From the NCBI RefSeq assembly GCF_018403685.1, contig NZ_BOVK01000001.1, positions 29,547 through 93,546 on the forward strand: DNA of 64,000 bases. Reading direction: 5' to 3'. Positions 63,895-64,000 of this stretch are shown piece by piece. The notes under the pieces are model-generated. The model was not told the origin of the DNA. It did no database searches and saw nothing but the letters and a program-made list of their open reading frames with translations. The position numbers and the translations under genes were made by a program. This stretch comes from Xylanibacillus composti. Its GTDB lineage: Bacteria > Bacillota > Bacilli > Paenibacillales > K13. Numbering within the stretch: position 1 is the stretch's first letter; each line of letters starts with the position of its first letter.

Positions 63895-64000
63895 ACCATA
63901 CTCCTTTCCAATTTTGAAACATACTTTCACATATATACTGCTAATTAGTGCAAATGTTCCGATTACTCCAATTTGCGCAAGCGAACCAATCGAGTAGGAG

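Overview
The window looks like a chromosome segment of a Gram-positive, low-to-moderate GC Bacillales organism, most probably Paenibacillus or a close relative. The reasons are closest-family matches to Bacillus-type proteins (YeeI, CypC, CysJI, ExoA, BioY with a BirA box, NupNOPQ, SbcCD, type II Tdk), strong AGGAGG-type ribosome binding sites, many GTG/TTG starts, an S-layer-homology fragment and copper-amine-oxidase-N domains, all frequent in Paenibacillaceae. Identification is from remembered family features only; no search was run. There are no insertion sequences, CRISPR arrays or phage genes. One tRNA (Thr, CGU) is present.

Layout. 1-4.3 kb: a two-component system followed by an ABC transporter (ATPase and a large FtsX-type permease cut by the window edge), with the same inverted-repeat box at both promoters. 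4.3-9.97 kb: small acidic protein, SDR dehydrogenase, CypC-type fatty-acid peroxygenase P450, tRNA-Thr, YebC/YeeI, sulfite reductase cysI. 10-15.5 kb: cysJ, exoA, mnmH (tRNA 2-selenouridine synthase), selD, a DUF1284 protein. 15.5-18.8 kb: an ECF biotin uptake locus in which one ATPase is fused to the T component, divergent from bioY across a BirA operator. 18.8-29.3 kb: housekeeping and metabolic genes (epimerase-like protein, GDSL hydrolase, dgt, aldo/keto reductase, glutaminase, YCII protein, M29 aminopeptidase), a decayed VOC gene, three very small ORFs, and the first of three paralogous glycosidase-like proteins.

29.3-38.4 kb: the most unusual part. A co-directional operon encodes a stand-alone acyl carrier protein, a BtrH-like Cys/His acyltransferase, a dNMP-kinase-like P-loop protein, an 895-residue protein with an alpha/beta-hydrolase core whose nucleophile position is Cys, a BtrK-like PLP decarboxylase, a BtrJ-like ATP-grasp ligase and a second protein that resembles the BtrH superfamily. 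This is the core logic of the butirosin side-chain pathway (load an amino acid on an ACP, decarboxylate it on the carrier, transfer it) without the aminoglycoside genes or the BtrO oxygenase. An orphan NarL-type response regulator sits just upstream, and the promoter region between them contains dyad repeats.

38.6-49.8 kb: CYTH protein, YneQ-like protein, then a carbohydrate-type region: second and third glycosidase-like paralogs, an AraC regulator, an MFS transporter, a HisJ-type phosphatase, a gamma-glutamylcyclotransferase-like protein, a broken SLH protein and a GarR/MmsB-type dehydrogenase. 49.9-54.1 kb: sbcD-sbcC. 54.3-61.3 kb: an MFS exporter, tdk, and a BMP-type nucleoside ABC importer (lipoprotein, ATPase, two permeases) with a terminator after the lipoprotein gene. 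61.4-62.2 kb: two adjacent decayed catabolic genes. 62.4-63.9 kb: a secreted copper-amine-oxidase-N protein.
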